A DNA stretch of 40,635 nt, from contig NZ_FXZB01000029.1 in assembly GCF_900169065.1 (NCBI RefSeq), positions 1 through 40,635 on the forward strand. Reading direction: 5' to 3'. The translations under genes and the position numbers were made by a program. The first letter of the stretch is position 1. Each line of letters begins with the position of its first letter. The notes below the pieces were generated by a model. It saw nothing but the letters and a program-made list of their open reading frames with translations. It did no database searches and had not been told where the DNA came from. Shown one piece after another: positions 15,269 through 22,024 of the stretch. The stretch comes from Brevibacterium aurantiacum (lineage in GTDB: Bacteria; Actinomycetota; Actinomycetes; Actinomycetales; Brevibacteriaceae).

Positions 15269-16667
15269 CGGTGTCGCCCCCGGCAGCTGCTGCAGAACCG
15301 TTCGGGGGCTTCGTCACAGTGAGGATGTCGAGACGATACTTCGCATCAGCATGGAACTCGACCCTGTGATGAGGCCAGAAGCTCAGGCAGCTGTCGTGGA
15401 CCTCATCGGCATTCAAGGGCCAATCGCGGATCTCGCCCTTCCAATGGCAGAGCACCAACACGAAACTGTGAGTCGTGGACACATTGATGCGTTGCAGAGT
15501 CTGATGCAACTGGGTTCGAGACAGGTAGAAGCCCGTCTCGGACAGGACAACACAGTCGAAGAGACCCTCGGGCCACTCGAATGGAACCGTGGCGCGAATG
15601 TAACTGACTCGGGAGTTGTCCAGGCGGTGCCGCTCGGCGATGGTCAGAGCCTGACTGCTGGCATCGACAGCGGTCACGCGTTCACTCACCTCAGCGAGTT
15701 CTTCGCTGAGGACCCCGATGGAGCAGCCGATCTCCAGCGTATGGGCAAACGAGGTCTGCGGAAGGTGAGCGAGCAGAGTCGCACGTTTGGAGATCTCGTA
15801 TGCGGAATCACGCACGGCCCAGGGATCACTGCGATCAATGTGGACGCCGTCGAAGACCCGTGAGGCTGTGTGCGCGTCATTGACACCCGCCTCGGCGGCT
15901 GTCTCTGACTTGTCGGCGCTGAAATCCGTCACCTTGAAAGTGTCGCCGCCTCGGTTGAAGTGCTCCAACTGTGCCCGACTGAGGATCGCCTCATCGCCGG
16001 TCTGGTCGGACAGGGGCAAAGTCTGCGAGGGGTAGCATTCGAAGACCTCCTGCCTGTCCAGACCCTCAGGGTCAGGGAGGAAGCGCCACGATCGCCACTG
16101 TGAGTCTTCGGGTGTAGCCCAGTGCCAATACCAAATGGGATATTCGAGAACCATTGCCCTGCTTCGCCGTCCCACAGCCAGAGCGGCCTGACCAAGTGCC
16201 TCATGATCGGCGTGCCCATCACGGCTGTATGGGGCAACGATGGATACGGGCCCCTGAGCTGCAGAGAGCTCCGACACTATTTCCTGCAGTATCTGGTCGC
16301 TGTGCTCGGCCAGGTTGCCATCCTCGAATTCGAGGAATCTGCTCGTCACTGACGGGCCCAGCGTGCTCAGCGCAGCATCGAATTCCTGCAGGCGAACTTG
16401 TTTGAGGCGGTCTCGGGTGTGCGTGGTCGAATGAGGGTGCGACTTCTCCCCGGCTGTGAACAGAAGCACCCTCACATCGGCGTCGCACGCCCGAGCGTGA
16501 GACAGCAGCGAAGCGGCGCCGAATGCTTCGTCATCGGGGTGTGCCGCGAGCACCAGGACTGACCCGCCCTCAGCACAGACATCGTCGGTCAGGAGGGGAA
16601 GGTCGAGGGCTCCGGCCTGGACCCACGCCTCTTCGCTGGTGCTCTCATCCAGGTGACTGAAGCTCAT
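15261..16667 (-). CDS. PIG-L deacetylase fused to a NodS-like SAM methyltransferase
   Basis: A 468-residue two-domain protein. Residues about 33-240 are a PIG-L/LmbE zinc deacetylase: VLAAHPDDEAFG with H43, D45, D46 and E47, and YSRDGHADHEALG with H152 and H155 as further ligand or catalytic residues. Residues about 275-455 are a NodS-family methyltransferase. DPWAVRDSAYEISKRA (281 on) is the typical lead-in, LEIGCSIGVLSEELA (311-325) binds SAM, and VPFEWPEGLFDCVVLSE follows. PIG-L enzymes remove N-acetyl groups from amino sugars, and NodS N-methylates the freed amine in Nod factor synthesis. The fusion would let one protein convert N-acetyl to N-methyl. Both active sites look intact. The substrate is unknown. 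Confidence 0.88.
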   Translation of the reverse strand: MSFSHLDESTSEEAWVQAGALDLPLLTDDVCAEGGSVLVLAAHPDDEAFGAASLLSHARACDADVRVLLFTAGEKSHPHSTTHTRDRLKQVRLQEFDAALSTLGPSVTSRFLEFEDGNLAEHSDQILQEIVSELSAAQGPVSIVAPYSRDGHADHEALGQAALAVGRRSRAMVLEYPIWYWHWATPEDSQWRSWRFLPDPEGLDRQEVFECYPSQTLPLSDQTGDEAILSRAQLEHFNRGGDTFKVTDFSADKSETAAEAGVNDAHTASRVFDGVHIDRSDPWAVRDSAYEISKRATLLAHLPQTSFAHTLEIGCSIGVLSEELAEVSERVTAVDASSQALTIAERHRLDNSRVSYIRATVPFEWPEGLFDCVVLSETGFYLSRTQLHQTLQRINVSTTHSFVLVLCHWKGEIRDWPLNADEVHDSCLSFWPHHRVEFHADAKYRLDILTVTKPPNGSAAAAGGDTDD

Positions 16668-17722
16668 CGTGCTGTGAAATCCTTCACGAGCGCTTCGCCC
16701 AGGGACGCCTCGTCGCGGGGCCCGTGGTGTTGACTGAGGTAGACGGTGAGATCCGCGTCGGCCTTCGCGAAGGTACTGTCGCCGGTGAGCGCAGCAGGCC
16801 CCGCGAGCTCTCGGCTCAAAAGCTGAATCTGCTGGGCACCGCGATAGACGATGTTGCGCACCCGCAGGGCTAACGACCAGGCACCATCGCGTGAGAATTC
16901 CTCGTCACCGTCTGCGGCCTCGGCCGCCTGAGCGAGTACCGCGCGGGCGGCGAAGATCTCGGCATCGAGCTGTCCCAGGCACAGGTCTCCCATCGGTGCA
17001 GGGGTGGGGCGCGCGAAATGTCGGCGGGCCGCATTCTGCGCCAGGCCCAGGGCACCACCGAACCAGCAGGCGGCGACCCTGATCCCGCCCCAGGCGAACG
17101 AGGGACGGTCGAGATACCAGCCGGGCGGACCGACCACCTCGGCGGGCGCCTGGTCGAAAGTCACAGACCCGCTGGGGATCTCGCGGAGTCCAATGCTGGG
17201 CCATGCGGTTTGGTCGGGATGGACTCGCGGATCATCCATGCCCACCGCCACGGCCTGCCCGTGTCCGTTGCGATGGGCGATGACGATGGCATGACTCAAC
17301 TCTGATGCCAAGGAACACCACGCCTTCTCGCCGGTGATGACGGTGCTGCCATCCGTTTCGGCAACAGTGACGACCTTTCCAGGGACTTCCGCAGCATAGA
17401 CACCCCATGAGGTCTGGTCTCCGGGTGGCTCGAGGGCCGCCTCGGCGATGATGCCGAGGGCATCGATATGGGGCTCGAGCATGCGGGCGACGGCCACATC
17501 GATCGACGCGACCATCGACAGAGCCTCCCACTGTTGCAGTTGGGACGAGGTACCGGTGAGGTCCAAATGGTTCTGAAGTGAGGTGATCTTCGTCGGTGGG
17601 GCAGCGCCGTCAGTGACCAGCTGAATCAGGGCCTCACGCTGGGAGGACGCTCGCGGGAGCTCGAGCCAGGGGGCCAGTGGAGAGAAGACATCTGAGTCGG
17701 AACTAATGGAGTCTCTGCTCAT
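16664..17722 (-). CDS. divergent acyl-CoA dehydrogenase-like flavoprotein
   Basis: A 352-residue protein with the acyl-CoA dehydrogenase layout but weak motifs. The usual N-terminal domain is short; the central beta part is seen as SWGVYAAEVPGKVV, STVITGEKAWCSLASELSHAIVIA and SGSVTFDQAPAEVVGPPGWY. The helical C-terminal half includes GALGLAQNAARRHFARPTPAPMGDLCLGQLDAEIFAARAVL. The TEPGTGSD flavin motif and the YGGT-type tail of the family are absent, so ordinary fatty-acid oxidation is unlikely. Its ATGA overlap with the deacetylase-methyltransferase gene ties it to that pathway. It may be an oxidase or dehydrogenase for a glycan or lipid intermediate; that is inference. Confidence 0.7.
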   Translation of the reverse strand: MSRDSISSDSDVFSPLAPWLELPRASSQREALIQLVTDGAAPPTKITSLQNHLDLTGTSSQLQQWEALSMVASIDVAVARMLEPHIDALGIIAEAALEPPGDQTSWGVYAAEVPGKVVTVAETDGSTVITGEKAWCSLASELSHAIVIAHRNGHGQAVAVGMDDPRVHPDQTAWPSIGLREIPSGSVTFDQAPAEVVGPPGWYLDRPSFAWGGIRVAACWFGGALGLAQNAARRHFARPTPAPMGDLCLGQLDAEIFAARAVLAQAAEAADGDEEFSRDGAWSLALRVRNIVYRGAQQIQLLSRELAGPAALTGDSTFAKADADLTVYLSQHHGPRDEASLGEALVKDFTAR

Positions 17723-17770
17723 GTCGTTTCCTTCGGGGTAATTGGTGCCTGGACGGAAGAGAGAGGGGTG

Positions 17771-18436
17771 CTAGGAGTCCATTGCGGTGCGGAGGCGTTC
17801 GATGAGGTCGTCGAGTCCGTCGTCGAACTCTCGAGCGGAATGGTTCTCAGCGAGTTTGCTCTGCAGCCGTTGCACCGTCGGATAATCACCAAGATTCTCG
17901 TTGTCCTGCTCGTCGCTGCTGTTCTCCGCTATCGGAACTGGACTGACGCCGAGGGCCGATACTTGGAGCAGAAGATCGCCGAGGAGGAAGCTGGTGAAGG
18001 CCTTGTAGGCGTTGACGGCACGATCGTCGGAGAACCCATACTCCTTCAGTGACGTGAGGAAATAGTCGACCCAGCGGATGCTGCGCAAGGGTGGGCGCAG
18101 CCACGGGGCATCTGGCGGTTGGGTGATCATCAGGGGAAACATCTTCGGATGGGTCAGCGCGAGCTTGCGCATCGCATTCGCAACGAATTGAAAATAGCCT
18201 TCCCAAGACGAAGGCTTCTCCTGCATCAGATCGTCATTGAAGAGATCGTCGATGAGTTCACCGACGGCCGCAGAGATGAGTTCCTCGCGCCCGGGAACAT
18301 GCCGGTACAGGGCCATGGCTTCGACGCCGAGTGCGGCGCCCAGCCGTCTCATGGTGAGGGCTTGGACACCGTTGTCGTCTATGAAGGTGATTGCAGCCTG
18401 AACGACATCGGTGCGACTCAGACGCCGGCGAATCAT
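17771..18436 (-). CDS. TetR-family regulator, first gene of the PIG-L/NodS operon
   Basis: A 221-residue TetR protein. The N-terminal helix-turn-helix reads ALTMRRLGAALGVEAMALYRHVPGREEL, typical of the TetR/TetR_C type, and the rest resembles the tetracycline-repressor-like C-terminal domain (MFPLMITQPPDAPWLRPPLRSIRWVDYF). It is transcribed in the same direction as the acyl-CoA dehydrogenase-like gene, 48 bp upstream of it, so regulator and pathway probably share a transcript. No clear palindromic operator was found in front of it. Confidence 0.88.
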   Translation of the reverse strand: MIRRRLSRTDVVQAAITFIDDNGVQALTMRRLGAALGVEAMALYRHVPGREELISAAVGELIDDLFNDDLMQEKPSSWEGYFQFVANAMRKLALTHPKMFPLMITQPPDAPWLRPPLRSIRWVDYFLTSLKEYGFSDDRAVNAYKAFTSFLLGDLLLQVSALGVSPVPIAENSSDEQDNENLGDYPTVQRLQSKLAENHSAREFDDGLDDLIERLRTAMDS

Positions 18437-18524
18437 GGAATCTCCTCACATCGGTGAATCGGCGGACATCCGTGAAGAGGCCCGGCCCGCATTCATCCTA
18501 GCGGTCCTGTGGTCACCGGAGACG

Positions 18525-18564
18525 ACTCTGCGCCCCGAACTCAGGTGAGTTCGGGGCGCAGAGT
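18525..18564. terminator. strong hairpin after glsB
   Basis: ACTCTGCGCCCCGAACTCA pairs perfectly with the matching arm at 18546-18564, a 19-bp stem with only two bases between the arms, so the real loop opens a few pairs. It stands 37 bp beyond the glsB stop and ahead of the tetR start, and would separate the two minus-strand units. There is no T-tract, as is common in high-GC Gram-positives. Confidence 0.75.
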
Positions 18565-18600
18565 GCACTGGGGATGTGCGGGTATCGAAGGGATCGATCT

Positions 18601-18873
18601 TCAGGCCTTGGCGGCCCGACTGCGGCCGGTGATGAGTCCCCAGGCGATGAGGACGATCAGTGAACCGCCGATGGCGCACAGCCAAGTGGAGATATCGAAG
18701 AACGAACTGACTCCCGCGCCGAACACGGCACTGCCGATCCAGCCGCCCAGGAGTGCGCCGATGACGCCCAGGATGAGGGTGGCGATCCAGCCGCCGCCCT
18801 GTCGTCCTGGCAGGATCAGCTTTGCGATAGCCCCTGCGATGAGGCCGAGGGCTAGGTAAGCGATGAAGCCCAT
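18601..18873 (-). CDS. GlsB/YeaQ/YmgE family membrane protein
   Basis: A 90-residue, very hydrophobic, glycine-rich protein with three membrane spans: about 2-20, 28-52 and 63-82. LGLIAGAIAKLILPGRQGGGWIATLILGVIGALLGGWIG is the standard family core. Members are often induced by general or envelope stress and have no defined biochemical role. AAAGGA precedes the ATG. Two mirrored 11-bp palindromic sites lie 55-83 bp upstream and may control it. Confidence 0.9.
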   Translation of the reverse strand: MGFIAYLALGLIAGAIAKLILPGRQGGGWIATLILGVIGALLGGWIGSAVFGAGVSSFFDISTWLCAIGGSLIVLIAWGLITGRSRAAKA

Positions 18874-18927
18874 AGGTAGTTTCCTTTGATAGTGCGGGGA
18901 GGCGCGAGGCCTGAGGCCTCTCGATGT

Positions 18928-18956
18928 TTACACTGTAATCAATGTTTACAGTGTAA
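18928..18956. promoter_or_regulatory. paired palindromic sites upstream of glsB
   Basis: TTACACTGTAA (18928-18938) and TTACAGTGTAA (18946-18956) are reverse complements, and each is itself nearly palindromic. They are 18 bp apart and each is preceded by TG. On the minus strand the stretch also offers TTACAC and TACAGT as -35/-10-like hexamers, so a bound repressor would block glsB. The cognate regulator is not evident. Confidence 0.5.
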
Positions 18957-19001
18957 GCAACATATCAAGGGAATTGAGTGCTGGGCAATGCGGTCGGTGC
19001 C

Positions 19002-19337
19002 TCAGGCTGAGATGACTGCCGCTCCGCCTTCGATGTTCTGGGCGGTGAAGACCGCGTCGAGCAGTCCGGGGAAGCGGGCGTCGAGATCGTCCTTGCGCAG
19101 CGAGTTCATGATCGACGTACCCTGGTACTCCTGGCGGATCACACCAGCCTCGCGCAAGGTTCTGAAGTGATAGGTCGACGTCGACTTCGATACCGGCAGC
19201 TCGAATGCAGCGCAGGCGTGATCGTCGTCGGCGGTGTTCAGGCGGCAGGCGATGTGTCTGCGAATCGGGTCGGCGAGCGCGGCGAGCACGGTGTCGAGTC
19301 GCATCTCATCCCGTTCGGGATGGTCAAGAGTTCTCAT
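19002..19337 (-). CDS. ArsR-family regulator
   Basis: A 111-residue winged-helix protein: LAALADPIRRHIACRL, then KSTSTYHFRTLREAGVIRQEYQGTSIMNSLRKDDLDARFPGLLDAV. The PVSKSTSTYHFRTLREAG block is the recognition helix region. The metal-binding CxC motif of ArsR/SmtB is absent; the two Cys (in IACRL and HACAAF) are not in that arrangement, so it probably senses an organic or redox signal. The MRTLDHPERDEMRLD start at 19337 is plausible; Met12 is an alternative. It is divergent from the ene-reductase gene and likely represses it. A close parallel in organisation is the ArsR at 32993. Confidence 0.87.
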   Translation of the reverse strand: MRTLDHPERDEMRLDTVLAALADPIRRHIACRLNTADDDHACAAFELPVSKSTSTYHFRTLREAGVIRQEYQGTSIMNSLRKDDLDARFPGLLDAVFTAQNIEGGAAVISA

Positions 19338-19412
19338 GTGCAGCCTCCTCGTCTGAGTATCTCGGTGATCTTCCTGTCACATTGTTTCACTGTCCTTTGA
19401 TTGTACGTCTTT

Positions 19413-19457
19413 CTTCGTAGTACGGTAAACGTCGAAGTACGAGGAGCTTCGTACTTC
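19413..19457. promoter_or_regulatory. candidate ArsR operator before the ene-reductase gene
   Basis: GAAGTACGA (19434-19442) and TCGTACTTC (19449-19457) are perfect inverted arms with a 6-bp spacer. A third half-site, CTTCGTA, lies at 19413-19419. The site sits in the gap between the divergent arsR and ene-reductase genes. Confidence 0.6.
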
Positions 19458-19511
19458 ATCTCGAGTCCAGCATCCACGACTCGAGCCCACTACCGATGAT
19501 CACGAGGTCTT

Positions 19512-20588
19512 ATGTCCAACCTGCTGTTCGAACCACTCACCCTGCGTGGCGTGACTTTCCGCAACCGTGCTTGGGTGCCGCCGATGTGCCAGTACTCGGC
19601 AGACCACCTCGACGGCGTTGTCACACCATGGCACTTCGTCCACTACGGATCGATGGCCAAGGGCGGCGCCGGCGCCATCATCGTCGAAGCCGCTGGCGTC
19701 ACTCCTGAAGGACGGATCTCTCCGCGGGACCTGGGTATGTGGAACGACGAGCAGCGTGATGCTCTGGTGCCGATCGTCGACTTCATGCACTCTCAGGGAG
19801 CGGCGGCCGGAATCCAGCTCGCCCATGCAGGGCGTAAGGCCTCGACCTACCCCGACTTGGGACACGGCAACGAAGGCAGCCTGTCCGAGAGCGAAGGCGG
19901 TTGGGAGACTCTCGCGCCCTCTGCAGTGGCGTTCCCCGGACTGAACACGCCACGTGAGCTCACCGAAGCAGAGATCGCTGAGACTGTCACTGCCTTCGCG
20001 GACTCAGCTCGCAGGTCGATGGAAGCCGGTTTCGACTTCGTGGAAATTCACGGTGCGCACGGCTACCTGCTCCATGAGTTCCTCTCCCCGCTGTCCAACA
20101 CCCGCAACGACTCTTATGGCGGAACCCCGGAGAACAGGGCCCGTTTCCTCCTCGAGGTCGTTGACGCCACCCGCGCCGAGGTGGGCGAAGACGTTCCCGT
20201 GCTCGTACGCCTATCCGCGACGGACTGGACCGAAGGCGGGCTGACTCTCGATGATACGGCTCAGCTGTCGGGGTGGTTGAAGGACCACGGGGTTGATCTG
20301 GTCGACGTTTCGACTGGTGCGAACGTCGTGGCCAAGATCCCGGTTGGCCCCGGCTACCAGACGAGCTTCGCTGCCGGAATCCGCAAGCAGGCCGACATCC
20401 CCACCGCCGCAGTCGGACTCATCACCGAGCCGTTCCAGGCCGAGCACATTCTGGCGACCGAGCAGGCCGACGTCATTCTCCTTGGCCGCGAATCGCTGCG
20501 CGATCCCAACTTCCCTATTCGCGCTGCAGCCGCACTGCGTCACGAGATCGACTACAAGCCGACACAGTACCTGCGGGCGCATAAGTAG
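19512..20588 (+). CDS. YqjM-type old yellow enzyme (NADPH:flavin oxidoreductase)
   Basis: A 358-residue FMN barrel enzyme that reduces activated C=C bonds of enals, enones and similar electrophiles. PPMCQYS places Cys26 and Tyr28 exactly where Bacillus subtilis YqjM has its redox-tuning Cys and active-site Tyr. H180 and H183 in EIHGAHGYLLHEFLSPLSN are the substrate-binding His pair. AHAGRKA, SPLSNTRNDSYGGTPENRARF and AVGLITEPFQAE complete the thermophilic-like subclass signature. GAGG precedes the ATG. Divergent ArsR and the inverted repeat upstream suggest induction by an electrophile. The natural substrate is unknown. Confidence 0.93.
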   Translation: MSNLLFEPLTLRGVTFRNRAWVPPMCQYSADHLDGVVTPWHFVHYGSMAKGGAGAIIVEAAGVTPEGRISPRDLGMWNDEQRDALVPIVDFMHSQGAAAGIQLAHAGRKASTYPDLGHGNEGSLSESEGGWETLAPSAVAFPGLNTPRELTEAEIAETVTAFADSARRSMEAGFDFVEIHGAHGYLLHEFLSPLSNTRNDSYGGTPENRARFLLEVVDATRAEVGEDVPVLVRLSATDWTEGGLTLDDTAQLSGWLKDHGVDLVDVSTGANVVAKIPVGPGYQTSFAAGIRKQADIPTAAVGLITEPFQAEHILATEQADVILLGRESLRDPNFPIRAAAALRHEIDYKPTQYLRAHK

Positions 20589-20615
20589 GCTGATCGGTCT
20601 GAGACTGTGAGCATA

Positions 20616-20648
20616 GGTGCGGGTGGAGCAATCGACTCCGCCCGCACC
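20616..20648. terminator. bidirectional terminator between ene-reductase and crcB
   Basis: GGTGCGGGTGGAG pairs with CTCCGCCCGCACC across 7 bases, 13 pairs including one wobble. It lies between the convergent ends of the ene-reductase gene and the second crcB gene. Confidence 0.75.
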
Positions 20649-20652
20649 AGCG

Positions 20653-21030
20653 TCATATCAGCCCGCCGATCCACAGCCCCAATCCTGCCGCTGCGGTTGC
20701 CAACACCAGTGTGCCGAGGCAGTTGAACAGGCTGAGGGCCCACCTGCGCTCCTGGATGAGGCGAACGGTCTCGAAGCTGGCGGTCGAGAAGGTCGTGTAG
20801 CCGCCGAGGAACCCAGTGCCGATGACCAGATGCCACGACTCAGGAAGGATCTGATCACTGGCCAGCCCGGTGAGCAGACCCAGCACCAGTGAGCCGCTGA
20901 CATTGATGACGATCGTGCCCCACGGGATGCCGCTGCTCACGCGAGACTTGATGATCCCGTCGAGCAGCATCCTCGCCGCGGTGCCGATGCCACCGGCCAG
21001 TGCGAGTGCGATGAAGATCAGCGGAGTCAT
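20653..21030 (-). CDS. crcB: CrcB/Fluc fluoride channel, second subunit
   Basis: A 125-residue membrane protein with four spans. GGIGTAARMLLDG near the N-terminus, IPWGTIVINVSGSLVLG with the pore Asn, and GTGFLGGYTTFSTASFE with the Phe pair are the standard Fluc motifs. The first Met of the longer frame lies upstream; I use ATG 21030, which overlaps the stop of the other crcB by 4 bp (ATGA). Two adjacent copies in Gram-positives usually form an antiparallel heterodimer that lets fluoride leave the cell. A fluoride riboswitch precedes the pair. Confidence 0.93.
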   Translation of the reverse strand: MTPLIFIALALAGGIGTAARMLLDGIIKSRVSSGIPWGTIVINVSGSLVLGLLTGLASDQILPESWHLVIGTGFLGGYTTFSTASFETVRLIQERRWALSLFNCLGTLVLATAAAGLGLWIGGLI

Positions 21031-21464
21031 TTCGCACCTCGACTGTGCGCGACAGCTGCCGTGGCGATGCCAGCCCACGTGGCCAGACCACCGACGAGCA
21101 CTGTGCCCAGACCGTAGGCGATCCCGGCACCGACATCACCCTCGCCGAGGAGGCTCGCCGTATCCGTCGCCAGTGCACTGTAGGTGGTGAAGCCACCCAT
21201 GAACCCGGTTCCGAGCACGATCCGCAGCCGGCGTCTGCGACCCTCATCAGGACCCATTCGAGCCAGGGCATCGAGAAGCAGCCCCAGCAGGAAGGCGCCG
21301 AGGATGTTGACGGCAAAGATCGCCCACGGAATGCCGTCTGCAGAGGGGAACGCGAGTGTGATGGCCTCACGGGCAGCAGTGCCGAACGTGCCGCCGATGA
21401 GCGCCAATCCCAGATAGGGCTGGCGCAGATGGGCGGGCCTGTTGCTGCTGGGGGCGTTGCTCAT
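21027..21464 (-). CDS. crcB: CrcB/Fluc fluoride channel, first subunit
   Basis: A 145-residue, four-span protein. It starts MSNAPSSNRPAHLRQPYLGLALIGGTFGTAARE at ATG 21464, five bases after AGGAG. IPWAIFAVNILGAFLLGLLLDAL holds the pore Asn and GTGFMGGFTTYSALATD the Phe-box region. Compared with its partner it has a longer polar N-terminus. Translation is probably controlled by the riboswitch, because the sequence covering its ribosome binding site (21472-21478) can pair with the 3' part of the aptamer (21502-21508). Confidence 0.93.
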   Translation of the reverse strand: MSNAPSSNRPAHLRQPYLGLALIGGTFGTAAREAITLAFPSADGIPWAIFAVNILGAFLLGLLLDALARMGPDEGRRRRLRIVLGTGFMGGFTTYSALATDTASLLGEGDVGAGIAYGLGTVLVGGLATWAGIATAAVAHSRGAK

Positions 21465-21471
21465 GGGAACT

Positions 21472-21554
21472 CCTACCTTCTGGGCATGCTGACGCCGGTC
21501 GAGGTAGGGACTGTTGTCGGAGAACCGAGGTTGGGTACGGCGAGCCCCACCGCC
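21472..21554 (-). ncRNA. fluoride riboswitch (crcB motif) and expression platform
   Basis: Read on the minus strand from 21554, GGCGGTGGGGCTCGCC is followed by GTACCCAACC, a second stem TCGG-TTCT-CCGA, then CAACAGTCCCTACC. This matches the layout of the fluoride aptamer. The GGCG/CGCC stem closes, and the GGGGCU loop pairs with AGUCCC downstream in the expected pseudoknot (G-C, G-C, G-C, G-U, C-G, U-A). AACC is in the usual place. After the aptamer, CCUACCU (21508-21502) is complementary to AGGUAGG (21478-21472) that covers the crcB ribosome binding site. Fluoride binding would free the site. The aptamer itself spans about 21499-21554. Confidence 0.85.
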
Positions 21555-21601
21555 GTGACGCGCAGGCGTCTTCTTCATTCTGCCACACGGGCACGCGAAG
21601 A

Positions 21602-21630
21602 GGCCGCCGGATGACTGACATCCGACGGCC
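21602..21630. terminator. hairpin after the SnoaL gene
   Basis: GGCCG-C-CGGATG pairs with CATCCG-A-CGGCC around ACTGA, 11 pairs with one internal mismatch. It lies 20 bp past the SnoaL stop and upstream of the riboswitch, so it would end the SDR-SnoaL transcript before the crcB unit. Confidence 0.65.
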
Positions 21631-21649
21631 CCTGATTGGGGGTGGTGAC

Positions 21650-21979
21650 TCAGCCTTCGCGGATCGTCATCCGGCTCAGCTTGGCGCCGTCGACGGCGAA
21701 GGCGAACGAGGACCGCCCATTCGCATGTGTTGAGCGCCAATCGCCGATGACGGTGACCTCATCGCCGTTGACACTGACCTCTTCGGGCGTGAGAGTGCCG
21801 GTCGCGCCGATGAATTCCTTGTCGCTCCAGGCCTTGATGGCATCGCGGCCGGTGAATTCTCTGCCCCAGTCATCGACGGTGCCGTCGGTGGTGAAGGCGT
21901 CGAGGAAGCCCTGTGCGTCGTGGGCGTTGACGGTGTCGATGAAGCCGGCGACGGGCTCGGGAATCTGCAGATCTGACAT
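21650..21979 (-). CDS. SnoaL-like / NTF2-fold protein
   Basis: A 109-residue protein of the SnoaL-like NTF2 superfamily: an N-terminal helix pair (VAGFIDTVNAHDAQGFLDAF), then DGTVDDWGREFTGRDAIKAWSDKEFIG and strands through VTVIGDWRSTHANGRSSFAFAVDG to the end. AAGGAG precedes ATG 21979. Such proteins act as small isomerases, hydrolases or binding modules, and the active residues cannot be assigned here. It is 45 bp downstream of the SDR gene on the same strand, so a shared transcript is likely. Confidence 0.85.
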   Translation of the reverse strand: MSDLQIPEPVAGFIDTVNAHDAQGFLDAFTTDGTVDDWGREFTGRDAIKAWSDKEFIGATGTLTPEEVSVNGDEVTVIGDWRSTHANGRSSFAFAVDGAKLSRMTIREG

Positions 21980-22024
21980 GGGTGCTCCTTAGCTTCTTGG
22001 GGTATGTGCTGTGCGTGCGGTGTG

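Noticed and set aside
18525..18564. The near-perfect hairpin considered as a tetR operator.
   Set aside because: It is far longer and more GC-rich than TetR operators, and its place just after glsB fits a terminator.
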